In this document: piece after piece, positions 36,178-45,011 of the stretch | How the letters are laid out: every line of letters starts with the position of its first letter | Numbering within the stretch: position 1 is the first letter of the stretch | Assembly: GCA_905235505.1 (NCBI GenBank) | Contig: CAJOMJ010000015.1 | Span: 30,639 to 94,638, forward strand | Reading direction: 5' to 3' | DNA from: Paludibacteraceae bacterium | GTDB taxonomy: Bacteria; Bacteroidota; Bacteroidia; Bacteroidales; Paludibacteraceae | DNA length: 64,000 bases | Translations under genes and position numbers: made by a program | The notes under the pieces: model-generated | What the model saw: only the letters and a program-made list of their open reading frames with translations | Databases searched by the model: none | What the model was told of the DNA's origin: nothing

Positions 36178-36621
36178 ATGAGAAACATTTTAATCACCAT
36201 ATCACTCTGCCTTGTTACGGCTACAACACTCGCCAACGACAGCATCCCACGCATAATACAACACATGCAAGACCGGGTCACGATACTGCAAGACTCTGCT
36301 ATCACACGCCTTATGCTTGACAAACAAAACGGTGTAGAACGCAAACAGGTGGAAGTGCAAGGTTATCGTGTGCAGGTGTTCTCCGGCAATAACCAGAAAA
36401 CCGCCAAGACAGAGGCTTTCCGCATACAGAAGCTAATAGAGAACAGCCGACTCGAGACAGAGATATACGTGCAGTACAACCCGCCCTTCTGGAAGGTGCG
36501 CCTCGGCAACTTCCGCACACTTGAAGAAGCACAACTGTTCAAAGACGAAGTAGTACGCACTATCCCCGAACTGCAAGGCGATACTTACCCTGTCAGAGAC
36601 AAGATAACCGTTATGGAATAA
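36178..36621 (+). CDS. SPOR domain-containing exported protein
   Basis: The 147-residue protein has a signal peptide (MRNILITISLCLVTATTLA). The C-terminal SPOR domain (about residues 60-145) reads QGYRVQVFSGNNQKTAKTEA.. then EIYVQYNPPFWKVRLGNFRT.. and ends with a typical strand. SPOR domains bind denuded septal peptidoglycan, and small Bacteroidota proteins of this shape are usually periplasmic or outer-membrane-associated. The partner is unknown. It has its own promoter and is 96 bp upstream of folE, with a dispersed palindrome in between. Confidence 0.88.
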   Translation: MRNILITISLCLVTATTLANDSIPRIIQHMQDRVTILQDSAITRLMLDKQNGVERKQVEVQGYRVQVFSGNNQKTAKTEAFRIQKLIENSRLETEIYVQYNPPFWKVRLGNFRTLEEAQLFKDEVVRTIPELQGDTYPVRDKITVME

Positions 36622-36678
36622 GCGAAGAGAGTATTATCTGAGCGGAGACAGTGCAACTCCTGTTAGAATTACATAATT

Positions 36679-36706
36679 GAGACATGACAATGTCGTGTCT
36701 CTACGG
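36679..36706. repeat. Dispersed palindrome (GAGACGTGAC family) upstream of folE
   Basis: GAGACATGACAATGTCGTGT then CTCTACGG is a near-perfect palindrome (GAGACATGAC with GTCGTGTCTC). It is followed by ATTTGAAGATTATG, whose ATG is the folE start, so the repeat supplies the immediate 5' untranslated sequence. Confidence 0.8.
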
Positions 36707-36717
36707 ATTTGAAGATT

Positions 36718-37302
36718 ATGGATTTACAAGCATTTGAACCCAACGAAGAGATAACCCGACAATCAGCAGAGTTGGTACGCCGGCAGTTGCTGCTTTTAGG
36801 CGAAGACCCTGAGCGTGAAGGACTCAAAAAGACCCCCCGACGCATAGGCAAGAGTCTGCAGTTCCTAACCAAAGGGTACGGGGAAGACCCCAAAGCCATA
36901 CTCCAAAGCGCACTCTTCGAAGAAGACTACCGTCAGATGGTAATCGTAAAAGATATAGATTTCTATTCGCTCTGCGAACACCACATGCTACCTTTCTTCG
37001 GCAAAGTGCATATTGCCTATATCCCAAACGGCAAGATAACCGGTCTGAGCAAGATAGCACGCGTAGTTGATGTCTATGCCCGCCGTCTGCAAGTGCAAGA
37101 ACGACTCACCACACAGATAAAAGACTGCATACAAGAGACCCTCGAACCTCTCGGCGTAATGGTAGTGATTGAAGCAGAACACTTGTGTATGCAGATGCGA
37201 GGCGTGCAGAAACAGCATGCCATGACCGTCACCTCCGATTTCACCGGTGCCTTCAACCAGGCAAAGACCCGTGAAGAGTTTATGAAACTGGTGATTGGTT
37301 GA
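36718..37302 (+). CDS. folE: GTP cyclohydrolase I
   Basis: The 194-residue protein carries all landmarks of Fol[41 protein letters not shown], with Cys and His zinc ligands, [38 protein letters not shown], and [20 protein letters not shown], with the third zinc ligand Cys. It converts GTP to dihydroneopterin triphosphate, the first step of tetrahydrofolate synthesis. The ATG at 36718 is preferred over the TTG three codons upstream because it matches family N-termini and follows the conserved repeat leader. The 3' end overlaps a convergent small ORF. Confidence 0.97.
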   Translation: MDLQAFEPNEEITRQSAELVRRQLLLLGEDPEREGLKKTPRRIGKSLQFLTKGYGEDPKAILQSALFEEDYRQMVIVKDIDFYSLCEHHMLPFFGKVHIAYIPNGKITGLSKIARVVDVYARRLQVQERLTTQIKDCIQETLEPLGVMVVIEAEHLCMQMRGVQKQHAMTVTSDFTGAFNQAKTREEFMKLVIG

Positions 37303-37504
37303 GAGTGTAGAGAAGTAGAGACGTGACGGTTTCACCTAATACGGCATCCACCTCTTGCTCCACTTCGTAATACACCGCCTCATACCGCTCGGTGCGCTCC
37401 ACAGGGTCGTTCTTAATATGGCGGTGATAATGTTTATTGAACTCCTCCGCACTTACATGCTCTATATCAATATATTCCTCCAATCTCCAGATATTCTCCG
37501 CCAC
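37280..37504 (-). CDS. Small acidic hypothetical protein with repeat-derived C-terminus
   Basis: A 74-codon frame begins at GTG 37504 ([20 protein letters not shown]) and ends at 37280 inside the 3' end of folE on the opposite strand. The first ~55 residues have a natural protein-like composition rich in Glu, Tyr and His. The last ~18 residues are encoded by, and beyond, a copy of the dispersed palindrome (37315-37336), so the original end has probably been replaced. The frame stays open upstream without an ATG, so the start is uncertain. It follows the DUF1963 gene in the same direction. No family is recognised. Confidence 0.4.
   Translation of the reverse strand: MAENIWRLEEYIDIEHVSAEEFNKHYHRHIKNDPVERTERYEAVYYEVEQEVDAVLGETVTSLLLYTLNQSPVS
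37315..37336. repeat. Dispersed palindrome (GAGACGTGAC family), half copy
   Basis: GTAGAGACGTGACGGTTTCACC retains one arm and part of the second. It falls inside the small minus-strand ORF. Confidence 0.55.
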
Positions 37505-37535
37505 ACTCTCGGGCGTATATAAAGTAGAAAGACCT

Positions 37536-38639
37536 TTAGAAAGAGTGCAGGTAACACTCCACGTTATTGAAGTCTTGTGCTTTTAAGTCCTCGCCGGTGA
37601 TGAGGAAATTGAGTGTTCCGCAATCGTGGAAAGTGAGGTTCCAGCGATCCACTTCGTCTATTTGCAGGAGGTTGAAATAGTCGGGCATCGCCTCACGCAC
37701 ATCCTCTATATAGGGCATTCCGAGCAGTCGCATGCCATCGCCACAAGGGTCAGTGCCCTCCTCGAAAGTTATCTTCTCCTCAGGCAGACCATAGGGTGTA
37801 ACCCCGTCAGAGCACAATACAGTATGCGTGTCAAGATTGAGGCAAGTCTGCGCTTCGTAGTGCATGATGCGGAAGTATTTCATCTCCCACCGCCCCATGC
37901 CCGGGTAGTCGGAGTCGAGATGCCCGAGAAAATAGTCTATCTCGGCAAAGACGTATATCATCCCCGAATGTGGCAGGAGGTTGTTGGGGTCGTGCGAAGC
38001 CAGTTCTTCGCATCGCAGTTGGCAGACAAAGAACATAGGGTCTTCGTAGGTCTCGCCATTCTCTTCTGTTTTCTCAATCATTGGGTAACTCACCCCATGC
38101 GGCAGGTCCGGCTTGCCGCCGAACTTGCTGTGCCCCGTGAGGTCTTGGTCGGTAGGTTCGTGGCAGAGACGGATGGCGGTGTTGCCTGCGTACGGTATCT
38201 TATTTCTAATAGCCTCAAATGCTGTGGCGCGCGCTAAGGCGAGGTCGTCCTCGTCAGGATATTCATCCTCGTAATCGCGCTTCGGTTTGGTGGGTATATC
38301 GTTCTCCCATGTGCCCTCCCATGTGATACACCACCCCCGAACATGTGACTCGTACGAACCCGCAGGGTGTAGCGGATGAACGAGCCTGCCTGCGGAATCG
38401 TAGTCTCCCTCGCTATACCACTCGTAGGCAGTTTGGGGGTTAGGGAACCAACTGACCCGGCAAATACATCCCATGCCCTGCCTCACGCCATGCACGAACT
38501 CGCCTTTATATCTATAGTCGCGGGCATTCACGTCTTTGGTTTTATCAGCGAGATAAGTCAGGCTGCCATTGCCGTGGGGCAATCCCTGACCGTCCACCTG
38601 ACCCTCATATTGGCACAAGATAAAGATGTATTCTTTCAT
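37536..38639 (-). CDS. DUF1963 (YwqG-like) protein with N-terminal MORN-like repeats
   Basis: The 367-residue protein begins with MORN-type repeats (GQGLPHGNGSLTYL, YKGEFVHGVRQGMGCI, ITWEGTWEND, about residues 17-115). A DUF1963 domain follows (about 140-367): LTGHSKFGGKPDLPHGVSYP, FFVCQLRCEELA, GMIYVFAEIDYFL, and a C-terminal DCGTLNFLITGEDLKAQDFN. There is no signal peptide. DUF1963 proteins are of unknown function and are frequent near toxin-immunity and SMI1/KNR4-type genes, so an immunity-like role is conceivable but unproven. Its ATG overlaps the stop of a 40-residue upstream ORF by 4 bp. Confidence 0.82.
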   Translation of the reverse strand: MKEYIFILCQYEGQVDGQGLPHGNGSLTYLADKTKDVNARDYRYKGEFVHGVRQGMGCICRVSWFPNPQTAYEWYSEGDYDSAGRLVHPLHPAGSYESHVRGWCITWEGTWENDIPTKPKRDYEDEYPDEDDLALARATAFEAIRNKIPYAGNTAIRLCHEPTDQDLTGHSKFGGKPDLPHGVSYPMIEKTEENGETYEDPMFFVCQLRCEELASHDPNNLLPHSGMIYVFAEIDYFLGHLDSDYPGMGRWEMKYFRIMHYEAQTCLNLDTHTVLCSDGVTPYGLPEEKITFEEGTDPCGDGMRLLGMPYIEDVREAMPDYFNLLQIDEVDRWNLTFHDCGTLNFLITGEDLKAQDFNNVECYLHSF

Positions 38640-38758
38640 AACTGTAATTCATTATTCCAGGTTAGTTCAAGAGAATAATCGTCTCCGTTAGGGTAACATA
38701 CTTGACCTTCTCCTATCTGTCGGGCAAACTCCTGCAGAATGGTCTCGGCGACTGCCAT
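38636..38758 (-). CDS. Short ORF coupled to the DUF1963 gene (possible gene remnant)
   Basis: ATG 38758 opens a 40-codon frame (MAVAETILQEFARQIGEGQV..LELTWNNELQL) whose stop overlaps the DUF1963 start in an ATGA arrangement. The sequence looks protein-like, but the frame remains open a further nine codons upstream without a start. It may therefore be the 3' end of a truncated gene whose remainder was lost at the junction with the phosphoethanolamine transferase gene. It is not recognised as any family. Confidence 0.4.
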   Translation of the reverse strand: MAVAETILQEFARQIGEGQVCYPNGDDYSLELTWNNELQL

Positions 38759-38797
38759 TAGCCAAGGTAAAGAGGTTTGGTGTTCACATTATATAAG

Positions 38798-40312
38798 TCA
38801 AGGGTGAGAGAATATATCTACATTAGAATTTATACCTTCAGCCTCTATGCCCGCAGCAGACAGAACAGAATAGAACAGATAGTCGGTAAGGTAACGCTTC
38901 CGACTGTTTTGTTTCAGGGCATCAACCTTCTCAGGGTACAACTGCGCATAACGGTCGGAGTACCACACGAAAGCCGCAGGTCGGTGCATTGCCTCACCTT
39001 CGCCTGCATGAAGCCAGTCACCGTCCTCTCCCAACGACTCGCCATGGTCAGACAGATAAAGTATCACTGCCGTCTTGTCTTCGAAACGACTTATCAGTGT
39101 GTCAAGGAAATAGTCAAGATACAAGATGGTATTGTCGTATGAGTTTATCATCTGCTCCTGACTGTTCTGAGTAACAATCCGGCTGTCAGTCATCGGGGTG
39201 AACTGCTGAAAAGGCTCTGTTACGTGGAAGTTATAATACCAGTGCGAACCGATAGTGTGAAGCACATACAGATTTTTGTCTGTCTCTGTTACCGATATCA
39301 GCGAGTCCAACGGAGGAAGCAGGTCTTCGTCGTACCACGGGTGATATACATAGACTGTTTTCTCCGCATTGGGGAAGATGGCAGTATCTGCCTCATGAAT
39401 GAAATCAGTATAGGTATGCCCATAGTCTTGATTGGAAATCCACGAAGTAGAGTATCCGCAATGAGAGAATACAGACACAAACGAGACGGTAGAGTCAGCA
39501 AGCAACGGGTTGATACTATCTGCCATTGTCAGCAGGTGAGGCACACTGGAGAGAGTATTGACATAATGACTATAGACATCTGGCATAGTGTAGAGGTTTG
39601 GTCTCGAAGAAAGACGAGGGCAGGTGTTCTTCTCATAACCATTAAGAGAGATATGGTCAGCACGGGCAGATTCGCCAAGCACTACCACTATATTCATTTC
39701 ATAGGGATTAGTATCGCCAATAACGCTAACTTCACGGCGCTCAATCTTATCTTTCTTCATTGACATATACTCAGCCAGACTCGTAACCACATTCATCGGG
39801 TAACTCTGGTTGATACGCTTCTTCAGATAACCATTGAAAGAGTAATAGACAAAGAACAATACCACTACCACCATGCAATGAATCCAACCATACGGGAGAT
39901 TCAACTTCTTCCAGCGATAGAGGACAAAGGCTATTGCTATGAGCAAGTTGAGAATCACGAAGGCGAACAACTGCCACGACATCACACTTGCCACCGAGCC
40001 TTTGGTGGTATGAAACATCACATCCAGCATCAGCGGAGTAACCGTAGCATGATAGGCATATCGGTAGAAAGCCGCCCCTGCTCCCACTATGGAGTATATC
40101 GGTACAACAACAGCCGCAACATATTTGTTTATGAAGAACAGATATAGCAGCAAGAACTGTACTCCGCCGAGTATGGCAACATACATTGCTATAGTCAGCC
40201 AGCCACTTACTCCGCTCACAGGGTCTTCCACAAACTCAGGCACAACGAAGCAGAGCGTTGCCCATATTGCTGCAACGAGAACAAAGACGATATATTTGAC
40301 AGCAGATTTCAT
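38798..40312 (-). CDS. Phosphoethanolamine transferase (EptA/sulfatase superfamily)
   Basis: From ATG 40312 (MKSAVKYIVFVLVAAIWATL) the product is 504 residues. About five N-terminal membrane helices (residues 1-155) are followed by a periplasmic alkaline-phosphatase-fold domain. VVVLGESARADHISLNGYEK carries the metal/nucleophile site, with Ser where Escherichia coli EptA has Thr. SSVPHLLTMAD, YLSDHGESLGEDGDWLHAGE and HRPAAFVWYS match the family's metal and substrate sites. Such enzymes add phosphoethanolamine to lipid A or another glycan and can alter cationic-peptide sensitivity. I prefer the internal ATG because the first in-frame one (40363) lies past a palindromic repeat. It is last in the potABC-rdgB-porZ-like operon. 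Confidence 0.88.
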   Translation of the reverse strand: MKSAVKYIVFVLVAAIWATLCFVVPEFVEDPVSGVSGWLTIAMYVAILGGVQFLLLYLFFINKYVAAVVVPIYSIVGAGAAFYRYAYHATVTPLMLDVMFHTTKGSVASVMSWQLFAFVILNLLIAIAFVLYRWKKLNLPYGWIHCMVVVVLFFVYYSFNGYLKKRINQSYPMNVVTSLAEYMSMKKDKIERREVSVIGDTNPYEMNIVVVLGESARADHISLNGYEKNTCPRLSSRPNLYTMPDVYSHYVNTLSSVPHLLTMADSINPLLADSTVSFVSVFSHCGYSTSWISNQDYGHTYTDFIHEADTAIFPNAEKTVYVYHPWYDEDLLPPLDSLISVTETDKNLYVLHTIGSHWYYNFHVTEPFQQFTPMTDSRIVTQNSQEQMINSYDNTILYLDYFLDTLISRFEDKTAVILYLSDHGESLGEDGDWLHAGEGEAMHRPAAFVWYSDRYAQLYPEKVDALKQNSRKRYLTDYLFYSVLSAAGIEAEGINSNVDIFSHP

Positions 40313-40331
40313 TTCAACTCTTAACTCTATG

Positions 40332-40355
40332 AGAGACATTTGGTCAAATGTCTCT
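40332..40355. repeat. Dispersed palindrome, variant with perfect 10-bp arms
   Basis: AGAGACATTT and AAATGTCTCT form a perfect 10-bp stem around GGTC; TACAGG follows. The outer AGAGAC and GTCTCT ends are shared with the GAGACGTGAC family, while the inner arms differ in a matched way. Confidence 0.75.
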
Positions 40356-40377
40356 ACAGGCAACTCCTAAAATTCTT

Positions 40378-42684
40378 CTACATTACCAGTATCTTCACTA
40401 AAGCATATTGCTTGCCGTCAGGAGAAACACACTGAGCCATATACACACCGGAGCGCACACGGTTGCCGTTCATATCTTTTCCGTCCCATATAGCAAGGCT
40501 GCCGAGCGAAGTGGTTGCTGCCACGAGTTGCCCTGCGGCATCGGTAATCTTCACCTTTGTGCCGTCAATGAGACCAGTGATGGTAATCACTCCTTCGAAG
40601 TTCTCACGCACAGGGTTGGGATAAGCGTAGAGGTTGTCATTGGGTATTGCCTCTTTGCCGTCGGCAGCATTACTTTGATAAGAGACGAGACCCACGCCTG
40701 TGCCGATAAACACTTCACCATTCTTCTTGTTGATAGCAAGCGATACGATAGAGTTGTCAGGCAATAGTGAGTTGTCGGTAGTGAAGTGTTCGATGGTTTC
40801 AGTGCCATCGGCAGACATCAGGTACAGACCCGAGTTCTGGGTGCCTATCCATTTGCGGTTGGCTCCGTCAACAGCAATAGCATTCACCCGCTCGTCACCA
40901 AGGAGGTAGTCTCCGAGTTCGCTGCCGTCGGTACGCATAATAATCACTCGCCGGCATGCGTTACCGCTGAACATATCCTCTACTTTGGGTATGATGAATA
41001 TACCTTTGTCAGTACCCACCCAAAGTTCGTTGTTATTGTCTTGCACCATATCGTATATGGCTTCGTATTGTACAGTCTTGCCATCCTGGTCAACGAACTC
41101 TCGATGGAAGGCGGTGCGGTCATCGGTTGTACGCTCTATTGTGCCATTATCGTCAAGTACACCTATACCGAGTTTGTCGTGAAAGTAGTTGGCAAAGATT
41201 TTCAGGTTCTTGTTCTCTTTTGCAGTAAAGAGATGTTTGGCGCGATAGAGAGCGACGATGTCAGGATGGGTGATTGTCACCCAGCGTTTGTCAGGAGTGA
41301 GGATACAGACGGCGCTACCGTTTCTATCTTCGTTAATCATCCATAGGTTACCACCGTCATCATACAAAAGTGCGTCCACGTATGTAGAGTACACATCGGG
41401 TTTCGTGCCGCCTCCTTTGAAAGGGCTGTTGTCGTTGTTGTACCAAGCGGCGAACTCGTCATTGCGGAACTCCATAACCCCTGCACCAAGCACAGCCACA
41501 TAGAAATGAGTAACATCCTGCGGGTCTGCAACAACATCTATGCAGTCGGTGAAATAGTAGTTTATAGCACTACGGATGTAGGCATCATCGTAGTTTCGCC
41601 ACTCACCGTTGTCATATACCATGATAGCGAAGGGGTTGTAGTATTTACCTGTCCAATATCCTCCGGGAACCACAAAGAGCCGTTCACCTGTCACACGCAT
41701 ACGGTAGGGTGTATTGAAAGCAGGTCCGTTGGGTTTGAAGTTGTTAAAGGTGACAGACCGAGAGTGGTAGCACCCTACTCCGTCGGTACAGAAAGCGAAC
41801 CAGTAGATGCCGGTATATGTATCATAGACCACATCACGGGCACCGAGATAATAGCCTATATGCTGCTCTACGGTGTCAGAGGCGATTACGTCAAGTCCTT
41901 GCAAATTAAGAGCGAGCAGATTGTGAGACGACTGCCGGATATTATAATACTTTTGTCCGTCTGCGCATACTTTCCATTCCTGTGCATTGTATCGATAGAC
42001 AAGGCTGTCGAGCAAGAGATACAGAGTGCCGTCTATATTCTGTGCGGCGAGCGTATTGCCTGTTTTAGGCAAAGGGGTACTATGCCAATTGTGGTAGTCT
42101 ATCTTGTTCTTGTTTATATCTGCACTGAAGAGCATGTCGTCAGATACGGCATACAGAGAGTCGGCAGACACGGCGAGATGTTTTACATTGACAGCCGAAG
42201 CCTCCTGACCGATATAGTAAGTCTCTTTCAACTCATGACGCCTGAGGTCTATTTCAAGTATTCCGAAAGTCATTGCCAACCATGCAGTACGACCCTTAAT
42301 TACTATATCCTGCACTGTTTTGTTTTCGCCTGTACCCGAGTTATAGAGGTCGCTTATATTATACACCTCCGATGTGTTTTCATCAAGGAGGTCTATATTG
42401 CCGTCGGCATAGGTAATAAGCAGTTGTGAAGAGGCTTTGTCGAAACGGATACTTGTTATATTGGAAGATGTAAGACCTGTCAGTTTGTTATAATACTCTA
42501 TGGTACCTTCTTCTTTGTCAACCGACATAAGAGAGCCGTAACTGAGTGCAAATATCTTGTTGTTGCCTTCTTCCACCACATCGACATATCCGTAGGCACT
42601 ATGCATCTTCCAGCCGCCCATAGGCAGTTGCGCAAAGAGAGAGACAGAGAGGCAGGAGAATAAGACAAGAAGCAGACGTTTCAT
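40378..42684 (-). CDS. porZ: PorZ-like type IX secretion attachment-complex protein
   Basis: The 768-residue protein has a signal peptide (MKRLLLVLFSCLSVSLFA) and begins LPMGGWKMHSAYGYVDVVEE, then IFALSYGSLMSVDKEEGTIE and KLTGLTSSNITSIRFD, the same layout as PorZ of Porphyromonas gingivalis. Two seven-bladed beta-propellers of two-component-regulator type make up the bulk (NELWVGTDKGIFIIP, RKWIGTQNSGLYLMS, EVFIGTGVGLVSYQ). The C-terminal domain (AYPNPVRENFEGVITITGL..VRSGVYMAQCVSPDGKQYAL) is a T9SS-type CTD. PorZ is a surface part of the attachment complex that presents A-LPS to the PorU sortase. It lies 31 bp after rdgB. The assignment rests on recognised N-terminal and propeller motifs. Confidence 0.85.
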   Translation of the reverse strand: MKRLLLVLFSCLSVSLFAQLPMGGWKMHSAYGYVDVVEEGNNKIFALSYGSLMSVDKEEGTIEYYNKLTGLTSSNITSIRFDKASSQLLITYADGNIDLLDENTSEVYNISDLYNSGTGENKTVQDIVIKGRTAWLAMTFGILEIDLRRHELKETYYIGQEASAVNVKHLAVSADSLYAVSDDMLFSADINKNKIDYHNWHSTPLPKTGNTLAAQNIDGTLYLLLDSLVYRYNAQEWKVCADGQKYYNIRQSSHNLLALNLQGLDVIASDTVEQHIGYYLGARDVVYDTYTGIYWFAFCTDGVGCYHSRSVTFNNFKPNGPAFNTPYRMRVTGERLFVVPGGYWTGKYYNPFAIMVYDNGEWRNYDDAYIRSAINYYFTDCIDVVADPQDVTHFYVAVLGAGVMEFRNDEFAAWYNNDNSPFKGGGTKPDVYSTYVDALLYDDGGNLWMINEDRNGSAVCILTPDKRWVTITHPDIVALYRAKHLFTAKENKNLKIFANYFHDKLGIGVLDDNGTIERTTDDRTAFHREFVDQDGKTVQYEAIYDMVQDNNNELWVGTDKGIFIIPKVEDMFSGNACRRVIIMRTDGSELGDYLLGDERVNAIAVDGANRKWIGTQNSGLYLMSADGTETIEHFTTDNSLLPDNSIVSLAINKKNGEVFIGTGVGLVSYQSNAADGKEAIPNDNLYAYPNPVRENFEGVITITGLIDGTKVKITDAAGQLVAATTSLGSLAIWDGKDMNGNRVRSGVYMAQCVSPDGKQYALVKILVM

Positions 42685-42715
42685 ACATTAAGAGAGTTTT
42701 GCGGGTTAACACTGG

Positions 42716-43297
42716 TTATAGTTGCAACAATCTTGCCAAAGCCTGCATGGCACGGGCACGGTGACTGATATTGTTCTTTATATCTTCTCCGAGTTCGGCA
42801 AAGGTTTTGTCGTAACCTTCGGGTATAAAGAGAGAGTCGTAGCCGAAACCCTGTGTACCGTGTTCTTCGGTTGCTATAGAGCCGTTGACCACGCCTTCCA
42901 CCTGTTGAACTTCGCCATCAAGAATAAGGGTTACGACAGTACGGAAACGTGCAGAGCGGTCGGTTACGCCGGTCATCTCCTGCAGCAGTTTCTGCCGGTT
43001 CATAGCCGGAGTAGGATGTTGTCCGTTAATACCTGCATAGCGAGCGCTATACACACCCGGAGCACCATTGAGGGCAGCGACTTCAAGACCTGTATCATCG
43101 GCGAAGCAGTTGACATGGTAACGCTCGAATATATACTCTGCTTTCTGAAGAGAGTTGCCACTGAGGGTGTCGGCAGTTTCCGGTATATCTTCATGACAAC
43201 CGAGTTGAGAGAGGCTTACGACTTCTATCTTGTTGCCGAGTATCTCTTGTGCTTCAGTGAGTTTGTGCGGGTTATTGGTTGCAAATACGAGTTTCAT
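42716..43297 (-). CDS. rdgB: Non-canonical purine NTP pyrophosphatase (RdgB/HAM1 family)
   Basis: The 193-residue protein shows the HAM1 family motifs: FATNNPHKLTEAQEIL at the N-terminus, CFADDTGLEVAALNGAPGVY with catalytic Asp residues, SARYAG, and GTQGFGYDSLFIPEGYDKTF, ending NNISHRARAMQALARLL. It hydrolyses ITP, XTP and their deoxy forms to monophosphates, which keeps them out of DNA and RNA. It is cytoplasmic. The gene lies 29 bp after potC and 31 bp before the porZ-like gene, so it is probably cotranscribed with both. Confidence 0.96.
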   Translation of the reverse strand: MKLVFATNNPHKLTEAQEILGNKIEVVSLSQLGCHEDIPETADTLSGNSLQKAEYIFERYHVNCFADDTGLEVAALNGAPGVYSARYAGINGQHPTPAMNRQKLLQEMTGVTDRSARFRTVVTLILDGEVQQVEGVVNGSIATEEHGTQGFGYDSLFIPEGYDKTFAELGEDIKNNISHRARAMQALARLLQL

Positions 43298-43326
43298 ACA
43301 GATAATGTTCTAATGTCGCTGTCCGG

Positions 43327-44214
43327 TTATTTTGTTGCTGCAGTCTGTTTTGCCTGTCGTGCCGCTCTCCAGTTGATGATAATAAGCAAGACGAGCATGG
43401 TGAGGAAGATGAGCGAGAACAAGGGTCTGAGTTCGGGGGTCAGGCCGCCTTTTCTTGCGTCTGCATAGATGAAGGTGGAGAGGGTATCAAGTCCGCCACT
43501 ACCCTTGGTAAAGAAGGTAACACCGAAATCATCGATACTGAGAGTGATAGAGAGGATGAATCCGCTGAGCATACCTGGCCACAGTTCGGGCATCATCACC
43601 TTGCGCAGTGCCTGGAAGGGTGTAGCCCCGAGGTCAAGAGCAGCCTCATAGATATTGGGGTTCATCTTTGTAAGTCGTGGCATAACAGAAAGCACGACAT
43701 AGGGTGTGCAGAACACGACATGGGCAATGATAACCGTTGCCAATCCTCGACTTATTCCGAGAAAGACGAACAAGAGGAAGAGAGAGATACCTGTCAGTAT
43801 GTCAGGGTTAATCATAGGAATACTATTCAGGAACTGCACCATGCGGCGGGGTTTCTGCCTCATGTTGTATATACCGATAGCTGCCAGAGTGCCGAGCAAA
43901 GTAGCGAAAGTGGCAGCAGCGACAGCAATGAGCAGTGTATAGAAGAGAGCATGATAGAGGTTAGGGTCAACATGCACTTGTGCCACACGGTCGTAACCGG
44001 TAAAGAGGTTCTCGTAGAGTTGAAGGGTGAAACCTGTCCAGTTGCCAAACACCTTGCTTTTGGTGAAACTAAATACTATAATAAGCAGTATGGGGGCGTA
44101 GAGCAATATCAGCAGCAGCCAGAGATAAGATTGTGCCCCTATGCGTTTGACAGTAAGACTGCGCTCACGGCGTTTTGCTTCAAGTTGAGCCGAGGTAAGA
44201 TTCTGTTGCTTCAT
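43327..44214 (-). CDS. potC: Spermidine/putrescine ABC transporter permease PotC
   Basis: From ATG 44214 ([20 protein letters not shown]) the product is 295 residues with six membrane helices. It has the binding-protein-dependent permease loop EAALDLGATPFQALRKVMMP and ends in a short basic tail. WLLLILLYAPILLIIVFSFT and LSIDDFGVTFFTKGSG are typical of PotC. The start overlaps the stop of potB by 4 bp (ATGA); an open stretch further upstream overlaps potB and is disregarded. It forms the inner-membrane channel with PotB, driven by PotA. No potD-type binding-protein gene follows; rdgB does. Confidence 0.93.
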   Translation of the reverse strand: MKQQNLTSAQLEAKRRERSLTVKRIGAQSYLWLLLILLYAPILLIIVFSFTKSKVFGNWTGFTLQLYENLFTGYDRVAQVHVDPNLYHALFYTLLIAVAAATFATLLGTLAAIGIYNMRQKPRRMVQFLNSIPMINPDILTGISLFLLFVFLGISRGLATVIIAHVVFCTPYVVLSVMPRLTKMNPNIYEAALDLGATPFQALRKVMMPELWPGMLSGFILSITLSIDDFGVTFFTKGSGGLDTLSTFIYADARKGGLTPELRPLFSLIFLTMLVLLIIINWRAARQAKQTAATK

Positions 44215-45011
44215 AATATACCTCCTTTTGATTCTGTTTCTTCGTTGTTGCCGAAGAAACTGGTCATACCTATGATTATGAGCATAATGAGTGAGAGAGC
44301 AGCGCCGTAGTTCCACATCTGTAGTCCTCCTTCACCGAAGGCACGCTGAATGAGCGAGCCGAAGAGAGTAATCTTGTTGCGTGTAAGGAGTTCTGCGATG
44401 GCGAAGGTGGAGACGGTAGGCATAAAGACCATGATGACACCGCTATACACGCCAGGGAGGGAGAGGGGCAGAATGACTTTGACAAACACTTCTCTGCCAT
44501 TGGCTCCAAGGTCACGGGCAGCTTCGATAAGAGAGCGATCCATTTTCTGCAGGGTGTTGTAGATAGGGTAAATCATGAAAGGCAGGAAGTCGTAGCACAT
44601 ACCATAGAGCAAAGCGCCTTCGCCGAGGGGGATACCGAACATATTGAAGAGTTCGACCGTAGCGATAGTGCGCAGCAGGAAGTTAATCCACATGGGCAGA
44701 ATAAAGAGCATTGCCATCACAGCAGGTGTCTTGAGTTCAGCCGTTGCCATGATGTAAGCGGCTGGGTAACCGAGCAGAAGACAGATGATAGTGGTGAGCA
44801 GTGCAATGGCAAGAGAGTAGATGAAAGTGTTTACCGCCTCACTTGTATTGAAGAACTGCACGAAGTTCTGGAGTGTGAAATGCCCTTGCGGGTCTGTGAA
44901 GGCATAAACTATTATCAGGAGCAAAGGCAATACCACAAAAAGCACGAGGAAGAGCACATACGGCAATGCCCAAGTGCGTCGGCTACCCATGATTGCGCTC
45001 AGTCGTTTCAT
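44211..45011 (-). CDS. potB: Spermidine/putrescine ABC transporter permease PotB
   Basis: From ATG 45011 ([20 protein letters not shown]) the protein is 266 residues with six membrane helices. The EAA loop reads [20 protein letters not shown], which contacts the ATPase. [20 protein letters not shown] and [20 protein letters not shown] are characteristic of PotB. The start overlaps the potA stop by 4 bp, and its own stop overlaps the potC start, so the three genes are translationally coupled. Confidence 0.94.
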   Translation of the reverse strand: MKRLSAIMGSRRTWALPYVLFLVLFVVLPLLLIIVYAFTDPQGHFTLQNFVQFFNTSEAVNTFIYSLAIALLTTIICLLLGYPAAYIMATAELKTPAVMAMLFILPMWINFLLRTIATVELFNMFGIPLGEGALLYGMCYDFLPFMIYPIYNTLQKMDRSLIEAARDLGANGREVFVKVILPLSLPGVYSGVIMVFMPTVSTFAIAELLTRNKITLFGSLIQRAFGEGGLQMWNYGAALSLIMLIIIGMTSFFGNNEETESKGGIL

